Part shown: in pieces, positions 16,231 to 25,200 of the stretch | Layout of the letters: the number at the start of each line of letters is the position of its first letter | Position numbering within the stretch: the stretch's first letter is position 1 | NCBI GenBank assembly: GCA_934203105.1 | Contig: CAKPYQ010000004.1 | Coordinates: forward strand, 11,620-75,619 | Source of the DNA: an uncultured Alphaproteobacteria bacterium | GTDB lineage: Bacteria > Pseudomonadota > Alphaproteobacteria > CAAHEQ01 > UBA3637 | Direction of reading: 5' to 3' | DNA length: 64,000 nucleotides | Notes under the pieces: generated by a model | What the model was told of the DNA's origin: nothing | The model's database searches: none | What the model saw: the letters and a program-made list of their open reading frames with translations, nothing else | Made by a program: the position numbers and the translations under genes

Positions 16231-17088
16231 ATGAGTGAAAATGATGTAGTCTCTACGGCAATTGATGCCGCGTTTGTCAAACACTTTCAAGCGGAAGTCG
16301 TGACAGCTTACCAACAAATGGGATCGAAATTGCGTTCGACCGTGCGTTCGAAAAATAACGTCGTTGGCGCCAGCACAACTTTCCAAGTCATCGGCAAAGG
16401 AAGTGCTACAACCAAAACCCGCAACGGGGCAATCACGGCAATGAGCTTGGAGCACAAACCGATTGAATGCACTTTGACGGATTATTATGCCGGCGCTTGG
16501 GTGGACAAATTGGACGAATTAAAAATCGGCCACGATGAACGCCGCGCCGTTGCTCAAATGGGTGCTTATGCTTTGGGACGCAAGACCGACGATTTGATTA
16601 TTGCCGCATTGAACGGATCGGCAAATACAATCGGCACGCAAGCATCTCCGGCGACTATGACCAAAGCTACAATTTTGCAAGCCTTTACAAAATTGAATAA
16701 CGCAGACGTTCCCGACGATGGTGAACGTTATGCTTTGGTTGCGCCGGCGCAATGGAACCAGTTGTTGAATATTGAAGAATTTTCTTCGGCTAACTATGTC
16801 GGCGATAAAACACCGTTCATCGCAGGTTGCGAAAGCCGTAAATGGTTAGGCATTAATTGGATTATGCATACTGCTTTGCCGTCCGGCACAGGTACGCATA
16901 CATGCTTTATTTACCACAAAAACGCAATCGGTCACGCGGTCGGAATGGACATCAAAACCGATATTACATGGCACGGCGACCATGCTGCGCACTTTGTCAA
17001 CAGTATGATGAGCCAAGGGGCTTGCTTGATTGATCAAACAGCGGCCGTAAAATTGGTTTGTTCTGATACTGTCAGCACCGGTTCTTAA
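16231..17088 (+). CDS. Major capsid protein
   Basis: 285 residues. The start (MSENDVVSTAIDAAFVKHFQ) and motifs YQQMGSKLRSTVRSKNNVVG, YYAGAWVDKLDELKIGHDER and AVAQMGAYALGRKTDDLII match podovirus-type major capsid proteins with an HK97-like fold. The gene is preceded by 139 bases without a gene and by AGAAAAGGAAAATATT before the ATG, and is followed by an intrinsic terminator at 17106-17136. The separate leader and terminator fit high, independent expression of the shell protein. Confidence 0.9.
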   Translation: MSENDVVSTAIDAAFVKHFQAEVVTAYQQMGSKLRSTVRSKNNVVGASTTFQVIGKGSATTKTRNGAITAMSLEHKPIECTLTDYYAGAWVDKLDELKIGHDERRAVAQMGAYALGRKTDDLIIAALNGSANTIGTQASPATMTKATILQAFTKLNNADVPDDGERYALVAPAQWNQLLNIEEFSSANYVGDKTPFIAGCESRKWLGINWIMHTALPSGTGTHTCFIYHKNAIGHAVGMDIKTDITWHGDHAAHFVNSMMSQGACLIDQTAAVKLVCSDTVSTGS

Positions 17089-17105
17089 AAAATAGGTAAA
17101 AAAAG

Positions 17106-17136
17106 AAGGGGGCTTTTTTTTAAAGTCCCCTTTTTG
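17106..17136 (+). terminator. Intrinsic terminator after the capsid gene
   Basis: AAGGGGGCTTT (17106-17116) pairs with AAAGTCCCCTT (17122-17132) with one G-T pair, followed by a T-run to 17135. It lies between the capsid gene and the tail-tube genes and would lower expression of the downstream genes relative to capsid. Confidence 0.8.
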
Positions 17137-17156
17137 TTTTAATAAAGGAGAGAAAA

Positions 17157-17726
17157 ATGGCACAGTCTGCTATTTCTTTATGTTCAAAAGCTTTGATAAA
17201 ATTAGGAGCGCGTCCGATTGTTTCATTTAATGAAAACACAGCAGAAGCGGAAGTTGCTTCACAACTTTATACATCTGTGCGTGACGCGATGTTGTCGGCT
17301 TATCCTTGGCGCTTTGCCACATCGCAAAGCGAATTGGCGCGGTTGGCGGAAAATCCCAAAGCGGATTATGCCTATTCATACCAATTGCCCAATGATTTTT
17401 TGCGTGTGTTAAGCGCGGGGGTCAGCTCGTCCGGACGTGGTTTAAATTACCGCATTTGCGAAAAAACGCTGCAATGCAACGCGTCGAATGTGATGTTGAC
17501 ATACATTTTTGATCCCAAAGAGGAAAATTATCCGCCGTTTTTTGACGCGCTTTTGGTGGCGCAGTTGGCGGCGGAGTTTTGCTTGCCGTTAACCGAAAGC
17601 GCTTCCAGATGTGAGTTTTTAGTCAAGCAAGCGCAAAAATCTTTTGCCGACGCGAAATTGATTGATGCACAGCAAGACATTCCAAATGCTATTACGGATT
17701 TTCCGTTGATCGGGGTCAGATTATGA
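17157..17726 (+). CDS. Tail tubular protein A-like (head-tail adaptor)
   Basis: 189 residues. The start AISLCSKALIKLGARPIVSF, then EAEVASQLYTSVRDAMLSAYPWRFA and YSYQLPNDFLRVL, is the characteristic pattern of T7 gp11-like tail tubular protein A. In the virion it forms the ring between portal and nozzle. It overlaps the next gene by four bases (ATGA at 17723) and has AAAGGAGAG before its start. Confidence 0.88.
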   Translation: MAQSAISLCSKALIKLGARPIVSFNENTAEAEVASQLYTSVRDAMLSAYPWRFATSQSELARLAENPKADYAYSYQLPNDFLRVLSAGVSSSGRGLNYRICEKTLQCNASNVMLTYIFDPKEENYPPFFDALLVAQLAAEFCLPLTESASRCEFLVKQAQKSFADAKLIDAQQDIPNAITDFPLIGVRL

Positions 17727-19630
17727 GCAAGTTAATTAACCATAAAACCAACTTTACGTCGGGTGCGGTTTCGTCGGATTTGTTGGGACGAACGGATTTG
17801 TCGGCGTATGATAACGGCGCGATGGAATTAAAAAATATGTTTATCAGCCCGATCGGCGGCATTGAACGGCGCGCCGGCTTGCGCTATGTGGACGCGATAA
17901 CGGGTGCGGTACGCTTGATTTCATTTGCGTTTAATACCGAACAAACGTATTTGTGTGTTGTGGGGGATCATTTTATCCGCATTTACAAAAATGAAAGCTT
18001 ACTTCAAACATTGACGACACCATGGAGCGCGCAAGATGTGCCGCAACTGCGTTGGACGCAAAGCGCGGATACATTGTTATTGACGCACCCCGACTATGCG
18101 CCCAAAAGCATTACGCGCCAAAGCAATGAAAGCTTTACCATCAGCGATTGGGTATTTGATACGAACGAGACGGGACAAAAGTTTTGTCCTTATGAAAAAT
18201 ACGCTCCTGCCGCAATGACAATGAGCGCGACCGGCGGAGGGTCGGCCGTTACTTTAACGGCGGGCAGCGACTTTTTTACCGCATCGCATATCGGTCGGCA
18301 TTTTAAAGTAAACGGAGGTGAGTTTGTTGTTTCGGCAATCACTTCTGCGACCCAAGCAACGGCTACACAAGTATTGGCCGCCAAAGATGCAACGGCTGTG
18401 GTCGATTGGGCAGAGGAAGCTTTTTGTCCCGAACACGGCTATCCGGCGTGCGTGACGTTTTACCAAGGGCGTTTGGTAATCGGCGGTTCGCGTGATTTGC
18501 CAAATAAGCTGTGGTTTTCCAAAAGCTTTGCAATTATGAACTTTGATACGGGGACGGGGTTGGACGATGAAGCAATCGGATTTTCTTTGCTCTCCGATCA
18601 AGTCAATGCTATACGCGGATTGATGTCCGGCCGACATTTGCAGGTTTTTACATCGGGTTCGGAATGGATGGTTTCGGGCGATCCTTTAACTCCTCAAAGC
18701 ATTCAGTTAAAGCGTCAAACGCGTATCGGTTCGCCCAGTTATCGTTATGTGCCGCCGGTTGATGTTTCCGGAGCGACTTTGTTTGCGTCCGAAAACGGTT
18801 GCGAGGTGCGCGAATTTTTGTTCGCGGATTTAGAGCAGGCTTATCAAGCCAAAAATGTTTCTCTGTTATCGGGACAGTTGATTAAAAATCCGATTGATAT
18901 GGACTATGACGCCAAGCGTCGTTTGGTGTACGTTGTGATGAGTGACGGCAAAATGGCCACCTTGACCAACTATCGATCAGAGGACGTTTTGGCGTGGAGC
19001 AGTCACGAAACCGCGGGCGATTTTTTGTCGGTTTGCGTTTTGGAAGGCGATGTGTATTTTTTAATCAATCGTTCGGGGCAAATTTATTTGGAAACGTTTG
19101 ATGATGAAGTTTCAACGGATTGCGCGTTTTTGGGCGAAGATGAAACGGCTCATCAAACGTGGACGGGCTTGTCGCCTTTGGTCGGTAAAAAAGTGCAAGT
19201 GATTGCGGACGGTCGTTTTGAAATGGAAACAACGTTGCAATCCAGTGCGTTGACGTTGACAAAGTCAGCTTATCATTTGCAGATAGGCTTGCCGTTTACG
19301 CATTCGGTGATACCTTTACCGCCGACGGTGGGATCGTCCGCCGGTAGCTTGCCTTTAAAGGCTGTACGTTTGGTTGAAATTCGTTTTAAAGTCGTTGATA
19401 CGTCATCGCTTTTTTTGGATATCGGCAACGGCTATAACGAATTTTTGGTGAAAAAATTAAATGAAAACTATATCTTGGACGCGAAAAATGAAAAGCAAAC
19501 CTGCGACGTGGTTATTCACGCGTTGGGTTGGGTGCGCGACGGTGTAACGCCTTTGTGGAAAATGCAAAGCGATATGCCGCAAGCGTGCAAAATAGTTTCC
19601 GTGACTTGTGTGATGAAAGTGAGTGAATAA
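17723..19630 (+). CDS. Tail nozzle / tubular protein B-like
   Basis: 635 residues. The start has NFTSGAVSSDLLGRTDLSAY and GAMELKNMFISPIGGIERR, with a middle FYQGRLVIGGSRDLPNKLWF, SLLSDQVNAIRGL and FTSGSEWMVSGDPLTPQSIQ. These beta-rich features are typical of the nozzle proteins that follow tubular protein A in podovirus-like clusters. It follows gp11-like with an ATGA overlap. Nozzle proteins close the short tail. No separate tail-fibre or receptor-binding gene is seen after it. Confidence 0.82.
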   Translation: MSKLINHKTNFTSGAVSSDLLGRTDLSAYDNGAMELKNMFISPIGGIERRAGLRYVDAITGAVRLISFAFNTEQTYLCVVGDHFIRIYKNESLLQTLTTPWSAQDVPQLRWTQSADTLLLTHPDYAPKSITRQSNESFTISDWVFDTNETGQKFCPYEKYAPAAMTMSATGGGSAVTLTAGSDFFTASHIGRHFKVNGGEFVVSAITSATQATATQVLAAKDATAVVDWAEEAFCPEHGYPACVTFYQGRLVIGGSRDLPNKLWFSKSFAIMNFDTGTGLDDEAIGFSLLSDQVNAIRGLMSGRHLQVFTSGSEWMVSGDPLTPQSIQLKRQTRIGSPSYRYVPPVDVSGATLFASENGCEVREFLFADLEQAYQAKNVSLLSGQLIKNPIDMDYDAKRRLVYVVMSDGKMATLTNYRSEDVLAWSSHETAGDFLSVCVLEGDVYFLINRSGQIYLETFDDEVSTDCAFLGEDETAHQTWTGLSPLVGKKVQVIADGRFEMETTLQSSALTLTKSAYHLQIGLPFTHSVIPLPPTVGSSAGSLPLKAVRLVEIRFKVVDTSSLFLDIGNGYNEFLVKKLNENYILDAKNEKQTCDVVIHALGWVRDGVTPLWKMQSDMPQACKIVSVTCVMKVSE

Positions 19631-19631
19631 A

Positions 19632-19964
19632 ATGGCAGCAAAAGAATCTGCTTTGGGCAGTTTGGTTTATGACGCTTTAACGGGTACGCAAAAATCAGAG
19701 TTGAAAAATGAGCGGCAAAAAGCGCTGTTGGAACAACAAAATAACGTTCAAAATTATAAAAAAAGTTTAAGCTCTTACCGCGCCAAAATGGCCGCCGGCG
19801 GTGCTGGTGGTATTTCCGGCGGCGTGGAGGCGGGATTAGAGCAACAGTTGGACGACAAAAATGCGCTTGTTGCGCAAAGCTTTAATCAAAAAGCAAAGCA
19901 AAATAAAAATCAAGCACGCAAAAAGACGTTGTTAAGTATGGGATTTAATATCGGTGCCGATTAG
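19632..19964 (+). CDS. Small Gly/Ala-rich phage-cluster protein, possibly internal virion protein
   Basis: About 110 residues from ATG 19632; a GTG at 19623 is in frame but overlaps the previous gene. It is helical and charged with a glycine-rich hinge (AAGGAGGISGGVEAG) and a basic C-terminus (KQNKNQARKKT). Such short proteins downstream of the nozzle gene are sometimes internal or ejection proteins. No firm family. It is separated from the next gene by 14 bases with AGAGGGG. Confidence 0.6.
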   Translation: MAAKESALGSLVYDALTGTQKSELKNERQKALLEQQNNVQNYKKSLSSYRAKMAAGGAGGISGGVEAGLEQQLDDKNALVAQSFNQKAKQNKNQARKKTLLSMGFNIGAD

Positions 19965-19978
19965 AAAAGAGGGGAAAA

Positions 19979-20272
19979 ATGGCAAAGGAAAAAATACAAA
20001 AAGCAAAAGATTTTTTCTTGGCAACTATCCCCGAAAAATTAACGCAGGCATTAAAAGAATATGATACGTTTTCGGCTCAAAGTGCCCCAATGGATGCCAA
20101 ATCTTTTGGGGCTTTTCATATGGCGTGCAAGAGTGCTTTGTCGCATATTGTGCTGTTGATGAAAATGTTGCAGTTGGTCGAAAATGGCGCGCAAGATCAA
20201 TCCGATACCGATTGGTTGGCAAAAGCAAAATCAGCAATTTATGAAGCGGAAGATGAAGGGGACGATGAATAA
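19979..20272 (+). CDS. Small helical protein before large terminase
   Basis: 97 residues, helical and acidic at the end (YEAEDEGDDE). It lies directly before the large terminase gene and overlaps it by eight bases. That is the place of a small terminase or an accessory packaging factor, but no DNA-binding motif is visible and I do not name it. Ribosome site AGAGGGG lies six bases before the ATG. Confidence 0.6.
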   Translation: MAKEKIQKAKDFFLATIPEKLTQALKEYDTFSAQSAPMDAKSFGAFHMACKSALSHIVLLMKMLQLVENGAQDQSDTDWLAKAKSAIYEAEDEGDDE

Positions 20273-21728
20273 AGCAAACTTAATCGAATTTGTTTGGATT
20301 TGGGATCAATTGCAACAGCTATCCGTTCCGAAACATCACCGCAAAATTTGTCGTTTTTTGGAAAAAAGCTTTTATGCCAAAACGGGGCAAGCGTTGTTGA
20401 TGGCTTTTCGTAATTCGGGCAAATCGACGTTGGTCGGCTTGTTTTGTGCGTGGGTTTTATATGTGCGTCCGAATACGCGGATTTTAATTATGTCGGCGGA
20501 TTATGAGTTGGCCAAAAAAATGGTTCGTAACGTCAAGCGAATTATCGAACGCCACCCGTTGACGGCTTTTTTAAAGCCAAAGCAAAAAGATCAATGGGCG
20601 TCGGATCGCTTTACGGTTTGCCGAGATTTGGAGTTGCGCGACCCGTCTGTTTTGGCGCGTGGCGTTGGTGCGAATATTACCGGTTGTCGTGCGGATTTGA
20701 TTGTTTGCGACGATGTAGAAGTGCCAAAAAATTGTGATACGTCGGGCAAGCGGTTGGATTTGCGCGAACGTTTGTCGGAATTGGATTTTGTTTTGGTGCC
20801 AAAAGGTTTGGTTCTTTACATCGGTACGCCACACACAAAAGAGACAATTTATAATGTGGAAGAGGGCGGCTTTTTAAAGGGCTTTCCGGTTTTAAGGTTG
20901 CCGATTTTGGACGACAAAGGACAAAGCGCTTGGCCTGAACGATTTCCTTTGTGTAAAATCGAAGCGATAAAAAAACGTTCGGGACCGTTGAAGTTTTTAA
21001 GTCAAATGCTGTTAAAGCCCGTCAATTTAAAATCGGGTCGATTAAATGCGGCGGGGGTGGTTTTTTATGATCAAGAATTGCACTATCAGGAAACAAACCA
21101 AACGGCCGTGTTGATGATCGGCGATAAGCAAATGGTTTCCGGATCTGCTTGGTGGGATCCGGCGTTTGGGGCTGGTACGAAAGGCGATAACAGCGTTTTG
21201 GCTTGTGTGTTTTTCGATAAAGAGGGACGGGCTTTTTTGCACGATATTACTTACTTAAAAGTCGAACAAGCCGGCAAAGCGGCCGAAATCCAATGTGAAA
21301 AAGTGGCGGATTTGATTGAAAAATATCATATCCCGCAAATCAGAATTGAAACAAACGGGATCGGTCGTTTTTTGCCCGAATTATTGAAAAATACGTTGCA
21401 ACGACGGCGGATTGTTTGCGCTGTATTGCCTGTTCATTCGCACGTTCCAAAGGCGGTGCGAATTACGGAAAGTTTGGACGCGCGGTTGGCAAACGGGTCG
21501 TTGCTTTTCCACAATCGTGTCAAAGAAACGCCGCTGATGGAAGAATTAAATGCTTGGACACCGGAAAACAGCAAAACGCATGATGACGGCTTGGACGCTT
21601 TGGCGGGGTGTTTATTATCCGAACCCGTGCGTTTTACGCGCTGTGCCAAGCAAACGGTAAAAGCGGGGGCAGATTGGCGCTATGGCGGGCAAATAACAAA
21701 TTTAAGTTTAGATGATGTCACAATTTAA
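20265..21728 (+). CDS. Terminase large subunit
   Basis: 487 residues from ATG 20265, chosen because GAAGGGG lies just upstream; an in-frame start at 20184 would overlap the previous gene by 89 bases. Walker A-like RNSGKST is at 49-55, Walker B with acidic pair LIVCDDVE at 146-153, then the coupling segment LYIGTPH. The RNase H-like nuclease has WWDPAFGAGTKGDNS (about 296) with the metal-binding Asp, RIETNGIGR and HDDGLDALAG. This motor packages DNA into the head. An intact ATPase and nuclease argue that the cluster is functional. Confidence 0.92.
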   Translation: MNKANLIEFVWIWDQLQQLSVPKHHRKICRFLEKSFYAKTGQALLMAFRNSGKSTLVGLFCAWVLYVRPNTRILIMSADYELAKKMVRNVKRIIERHPLTAFLKPKQKDQWASDRFTVCRDLELRDPSVLARGVGANITGCRADLIVCDDVEVPKNCDTSGKRLDLRERLSELDFVLVPKGLVLYIGTPHTKETIYNVEEGGFLKGFPVLRLPILDDKGQSAWPERFPLCKIEAIKKRSGPLKFLSQMLLKPVNLKSGRLNAAGVVFYDQELHYQETNQTAVLMIGDKQMVSGSAWWDPAFGAGTKGDNSVLACVFFDKEGRAFLHDITYLKVEQAGKAAEIQCEKVADLIEKYHIPQIRIETNGIGRFLPELLKNTLQRRRIVCAVLPVHSHVPKAVRITESLDARLANGSLLFHNRVKETPLMEELNAWTPENSKTHDDGLDALAGCLLSEPVRFTRCAKQTVKAGADWRYGGQITNLSLDDVTI

Positions 21729-21744
21729 AAAAAAGGAGATTATG

Positions 21745-22167
21745 ATGAAGCAGGACTTTTTCAGTGCGTCCGATATTTTGGCGCGCACTTTATACGGCGA
21801 AGCACGTTCGGAAGGTTTGATTGGAATAGAGGCCGTCGCAAACGTGATTTTAAATCGCGTTCGGTTGGCAAAAACGCATCATGTTTGGTGGGGCAATACG
21901 GTCGAGGAGGTTTGTTTAAAACCGTTTCAATTTTCGTGTTGGATCCCGTCGGATAAAAACTTTTATCATTTAATACGCGCCGATGAAAGGGATCCGACTT
22001 TTCGACTGTGTCAACGTGTTGCTGTGCGCGCTTTGACGGGATTTTTGCCGGATATAACTCACGGCGCAACACATTATCATTCAAAGCAGGTCAGTCCCGC
22101 TTGGGCGCGGAAATTAACGCCTGTTTACGAATACGGTAATCATTTATTTTACAGGGAGATATCTTAA
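21745..22167 (+). CDS. Cell wall hydrolase, SleB/CwlJ family
   Basis: About 141 residues from ATG 21745; ATG 21742 is equally in frame and the site AAAAGGAG is at 21731-21738. The family pattern is clear: ARTLYGEARSEGLIGIEAVA with the catalytic-type Glu, NVILNRV, and FSCW near VCLKPFQ, then THYHSK and WARKLTP near the C-terminus. SleB/CwlJ-type domains cleave peptidoglycan and are often phage endolysins. No signal peptide is visible, so a holin would have to release it. It lies directly after the terminase. Confidence 0.88.
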   Translation: MKQDFFSASDILARTLYGEARSEGLIGIEAVANVILNRVRLAKTHHVWWGNTVEEVCLKPFQFSCWIPSDKNFYHLIRADERDPTFRLCQRVAVRALTGFLPDITHGATHYHSKQVSPAWARKLTPVYEYGNHLFYREIS

Positions 22168-22169
22168 AA

Positions 22170-22457
22170 ATGGCTTCATTTGATTTGCAAATCGGTAAAT
22201 TGATGGCGCAGTTTGACAGCTTGCAAAGTCGTATAGACGACGTGCGCAAAGGTATGGATAACACGAACCGTCAGTTGGCCAAATGGCACGGGGAATTTGA
22301 AACATTCGCCGGTGACATTATGGAAAAAATGGAAAAGCGTTTCATTTTGCGTTCGGAAATAGCGCCGATCAAAGCCGCTTTGTCGGTGGTGTTGGTGGCA
22401 ACCGTCAGCGCGATTTGTATCAGCTTATCCGAATTGTTTTTTAAACGTTTATTTTAA
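22170..22457 (+). CDS. Coiled-coil protein with C-terminal membrane segment, lysis region
   Basis: 95 residues. Helical N-terminal part (LMAQFDSLQSRIDDVRKGMD), then a single hydrophobic segment (AALSVVLVATVSAICISL, about 70-87) and a basic end. The layout resembles hemolysin XhlA-type holin accessories or tail-anchored lysis factors. It starts two bases after the hydrolase gene. Family not certain. Confidence 0.65.
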   Translation: MASFDLQIGKLMAQFDSLQSRIDDVRKGMDNTNRQLAKWHGEFETFAGDIMEKMEKRFILRSEIAPIKAALSVVLVATVSAICISLSELFFKRLF

Positions 22458-22477
22458 CATATAAAAGGAGTGAAAAA

Positions 22478-22672
22478 ATGGATTTTATTATGACGCATTT
22501 TGATGAAATTTTGGTTGCAATTACTTCGGTTGTGACGGCAGCCAGCGCTATATGTGCTTTGACGCCGACGCCCAAAGACGACAATTTTATGGCAAAAGTT
22601 CGCCAGTATTTGGACGTGTTGGCTTTGAATGTCGGGAATAGCAATAAAGCCAAAGAGGCGCCGGCGCAATGA
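22478..22672 (+). CDS. Small one-span membrane protein, possible holin
   Basis: 64 residues with one hydrophobic segment (ILVAITSVVTAASAICAL, about 11-28) followed by PTPKDDNF and a polar tail. The pattern xxALTPTPKDD-NF is common in small holin-like proteins of podovirus-type clusters. It lies in the lysis region and overlaps the next gene by four bases (ATGA). Ribosome site AAAGGAGTG precedes the ATG. Confidence 0.65.
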   Translation: MDFIMTHFDEILVAITSVVTAASAICALTPTPKDDNFMAKVRQYLDVLALNVGNSNKAKEAPAQ

Positions 22673-22896
22673 AAAATTTATCGGAAATAATCAAAGTTTG
22701 CAGCGACTTTTTGTCTTGGCTGCAATTGGGTAAAAAGATAAAGGAAAATGATGTTTTACAAAAACAAAATAAAGCGTTGCGTCGGCAATTATATTGGGCT
22801 GCTTGTCCTTGTTTATCTTGGGGCAATTTGCTTGGCTGGTTGCGCGGTGGGGCCGGACAGGGGAGCATGTCCGCCATTTCCGGCTCCAAACCCTGA
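22669..22896 (+). CDS. Small hypothetical protein overlapping an o-spanin gene
   Basis: 75 residues, ATGA overlap with the preceding gene. The first half is an amphipathic helix (SEIIKVCSDFLSWLQLGKKI, then ENDVLQKQNKALRRQ). The second half reads through the signal-peptide region of the Rz1-like gene in another frame and has an unusual composition (GGAGQGSMSAIS). By position it could stand for the inner-membrane spanin, but no N-terminal membrane segment is visible, so I leave the function open. Confidence 0.45.
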   Translation: MKNLSEIIKVCSDFLSWLQLGKKIKENDVLQKQNKALRRQLYWAACPCLSWGNLLGWLRGGAGQGSMSAISGSKP

Positions 22897-22996
22897 AATA
22901 GCGCAAGAATTACAGCTTTGCCCGTTAGAGCAAATGCCTTTGTTTTATGATTGGTTAAATAAGCTGTATGTTTTGCAAAAACAGTTAGATAGGTAA
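22748..22996 (+). CDS. Rz1-like outer-membrane lipoprotein (o-spanin), out-of-frame overlap
   Basis: 82 residues (an ATG at 22751 is also possible). Hydrophobic segment with lipobox (GLLVLVYLGAICLAGC), then a proline-rich start of the mature protein (GACPPFPAPNPE). A short lipoprotein nested out of frame in another lysis gene is the classic Rz/Rz1 arrangement. It would link to an inner-membrane partner and disrupt the outer membrane at lysis. It is the last gene of the phage cluster and is followed by a bidirectional terminator. Confidence 0.65.
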   Translation: MMFYKNKIKRCVGNYIGLLVLVYLGAICLAGCAVGPDRGACPPFPAPNPEIAQELQLCPLEQMPLFYDWLNKLYVLQKQLDR

Positions 22997-23001
22997 AAAC
23001 G

Positions 23002-23031
23002 CAAGGCCTTTTGTAACATCAAAAGGCCTTG
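23002..23031. terminator. Bidirectional terminator between phage cluster and rpoD
   Basis: CAAGGCCTTTTG (23002-23013) and CAAAAGGCCTTG (23020-23031) form a perfect 12-base stem with a six-base loop, followed by TTTT on the plus strand. It lies between convergent gene ends, so it can stop the phage operon and rpoD transcripts. Confidence 0.88.
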
Positions 23032-23038
23032 TTTTGAT

Positions 23039-25126
23039 TTAGTTGCTTTCCAAGAATGTCCGCAATTTTTTCGAACGGCTCGGGTGCTTTAATTTACGCA
23101 AAGCCTTTGCTTCGATCTGACGAATACGTTCACGCGTGACGGCAAATTGTTGTCCGACTTCTTCCAATGTGTGATCGGAAGTCATACCGATGCCAAAACG
23201 CATACGTAAAACACGCTCTTCACGCGGGGTTAGGGTTGCCAAAACCGACGAACACGCTTGCCGCAGATTGGAATGAATGGCCGCGTCCAAAGGTTGCAAA
23301 GTGCTTTTATCTTCGATGAAATCGCCCAAGTGGCTGTCTTCCTCATCACCGACCGGTGTTTCCAAAGAAATAGGCTCTTTGGCAATTTTCATTACTTTGC
23401 GCACTTTTTCAATCGGCATATTCAACCGTTTTGCCAATTCTTCCGGCGTCGGCTCTTGCCCGTTTTCGTGCAACATTTGACGCCCTGTGCGTACCAATTT
23501 GTTAATCGTTTCGATCATATGAACCGGAATGCGAATTGTGCGCGCCTGATCCGCGATCGAACGTGTAATCGCTTGCCGGATCCACCAAGTCGCATACGTC
23601 GAAAATTTATATCCGCGACGATATTCAAATTTATCAACCGCTTTCATCAAACCGATGTTGCCTTCTTGGATCAAATCCAAAAATTGTAATCCGCGATTGA
23701 TGTATTTTTTGGCAATCGAAATGACCAAACGCAAGTTGGCTTCAATCATTTCACGTTTAGCACGATTGGCTTCTTGCTCACCTTTTTTGACGGTGTTGAC
23801 GATACGACGGTATTCCATAATCGGCATTTGTGTTTCTTTGGATAAGTCCGCAATTGCCGCACGAATGTCGTCAACTTCATCGCCGTACTTTTCGATGAAC
23901 GTCGTCCAAGCTTTGCCCGTACGTTTTGCCGCCGCCGGCCGCCATTCTGGTTGCATTTCCGTTTCGTGATAAAACTTTAAAAATTCTTCGCGTTTGATTT
24001 TGGCGTGCGTCGCAACGCGCAACAACTTACCCTCTAACATCATCAAGCGCTTATTAACCTCGTTAATTTGCTCAATCAATTGTTCAATGCGATTCGGGTT
24101 GAAGTGAATCTTTTTCAACAATTCGATCATTTCCATATGGATTTTTTGATATTTTTCTTCAATATCTTTTGGGATTTTTTCGCCGGTTACCAAGTAAATT
24201 AAGCGACCCGTTTGCGCCCGTTTTAATTTTGCATAGCTTTGTGCGATTTGTTCAAAAATGCCCAAAATTTCCGGCAAAATAGCTTCTTCCATTTGGCGGA
24301 TAGAATAAGAGGATTCATCGTCTTCATCATTTTCGTCGATATCAGCATCAGAAGAAGTATCTTCTTGTTCTTCTTCTTCATCGATTTGATCGATTTGATC
24401 GTCATCGGCCAATTCTTCATCATCATCTTCGTCAACATCGGATAATTCTTCGAATTCATCTTCGTTGTCGTCTTCGTCGCTTTCCGGTTTTTCAGATGCC
24501 AATAATAATTCATCGTCTTTTTCCAACATTTTTTCTTTTTCGTGCTTTTCAATGCTGGCAAGCAAAGCTTTTTTAGACGGATCCGCTTCGTAAGTGGCTT
24601 CCAAATCGATGATGTCGCGCAACTGCATTTCGCCGGTCAACAAAGCGCTGTGCCAACCCATCAAGGCTTTCATTGTCATTGCGCTTTCGGTCAAACCGCC
24701 GATCATAACGTTATTGCCGGCTTCGATTCGTTTGGCAATCGCGATTTCGCCTTCACGAGACAACAATTCCACAATGCCCATTTCGCGCAGATACATACGC
24801 ACCGGATCATTCGTACGACCCAAGTTCGCCAATTCATCTTCGCTGTCTTCGTCATCGTTTCTTTCGATCGCGTCATCGCTGTTTTCTTCGTCGTCTTTTT
24901 CAACAACGTGAATGTCCAAATCAGATAAAATCGTCATTGCTTCTTCAATGGCTTCCGGCCCTTGTTCGGCGGAAATAGCCATATTGACTTCATCAACAGA
25001 TACAACACCTTTCGCCTTTGCCTTTTCAACCAGTTTTGCAAAAGCGGGACCTAATGAATCTTCGACAGACACTTCGTCATTGTCCAAATCTGCCAATTCA
25101 TCGTTTTCATCGTCTATGGATCTCAT
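23039..25126 (-). CDS. rpoD: RNA polymerase primary sigma factor RpoD
   Basis: 695 residues. Region 1.2 ([20 protein letters not shown], about 106-125), regions 2.1-2.4 ([20 protein letters not shown], then [14 protein letters not shown]), region 3 and region 4.2 ([20 protein letters not shown]) are all intact, so this is the housekeeping sigma70. The non-conserved region carries a strikingly acidic, low-complexity stretch at about residues 209-272, almost entirely D, E, S and Q. It has its own promoter just beyond the dnaG stop codon. The order yqeY-dnaG-rpoD is a conserved macromolecular synthesis cluster. Confidence 0.97.
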   Translation of the reverse strand: MRSIDDENDELADLDNDEVSVEDSLGPAFAKLVEKAKAKGVVSVDEVNMAISAEQGPEAIEEAMTILSDLDIHVVEKDDEENSDDAIERNDDEDSEDELANLGRTNDPVRMYLREMGIVELLSREGEIAIAKRIEAGNNVMIGGLTESAMTMKALMGWHSALLTGEMQLRDIIDLEATYEADPSKKALLASIEKHEKEKMLEKDDELLLASEKPESDEDDNEDEFEELSDVDEDDDEELADDDQIDQIDEEEEQEDTSSDADIDENDEDDESSYSIRQMEEAILPEILGIFEQIAQSYAKLKRAQTGRLIYLVTGEKIPKDIEEKYQKIHMEMIELLKKIHFNPNRIEQLIEQINEVNKRLMMLEGKLLRVATHAKIKREEFLKFYHETEMQPEWRPAAAKRTGKAWTTFIEKYGDEVDDIRAAIADLSKETQMPIMEYRRIVNTVKKGEQEANRAKREMIEANLRLVISIAKKYINRGLQFLDLIQEGNIGLMKAVDKFEYRRGYKFSTYATWWIRQAITRSIADQARTIRIPVHMIETINKLVRTGRQMLHENGQEPTPEELAKRLNMPIEKVRKVMKIAKEPISLETPVGDEEDSHLGDFIEDKSTLQPLDAAIHSNLRQACSSVLATLTPREERVLRMRFGIGMTSDHTLEEVGQQFAVTRERIRQIEAKALRKLKHPSRSKKLRTFLESN

Positions 25127-25166
25127 TCGTGCACTCTTTCTTTAAAAATTAATTAAAGTCCGTTTC

Positions 25167-25195
25167 TATTTACACTTTTTTTATGTGTTTGTCAA
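25167..25195 (-). promoter_or_regulatory. rpoD promoter
   Basis: On the minus strand TTGACA (25195-25190), 17 bases, TAAATA (25172-25167). It lies six bases beyond the dnaG stop codon, so rpoD can be expressed independently of dnaG. Confidence 0.7.
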
Positions 25196-25200
25196 GTTTA

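Noticed and set aside
24223..24561. Antisense frames over the acidic part of rpoD
   Set aside because: Low-complexity D/E codons give long open frames in other frames; no start signals.
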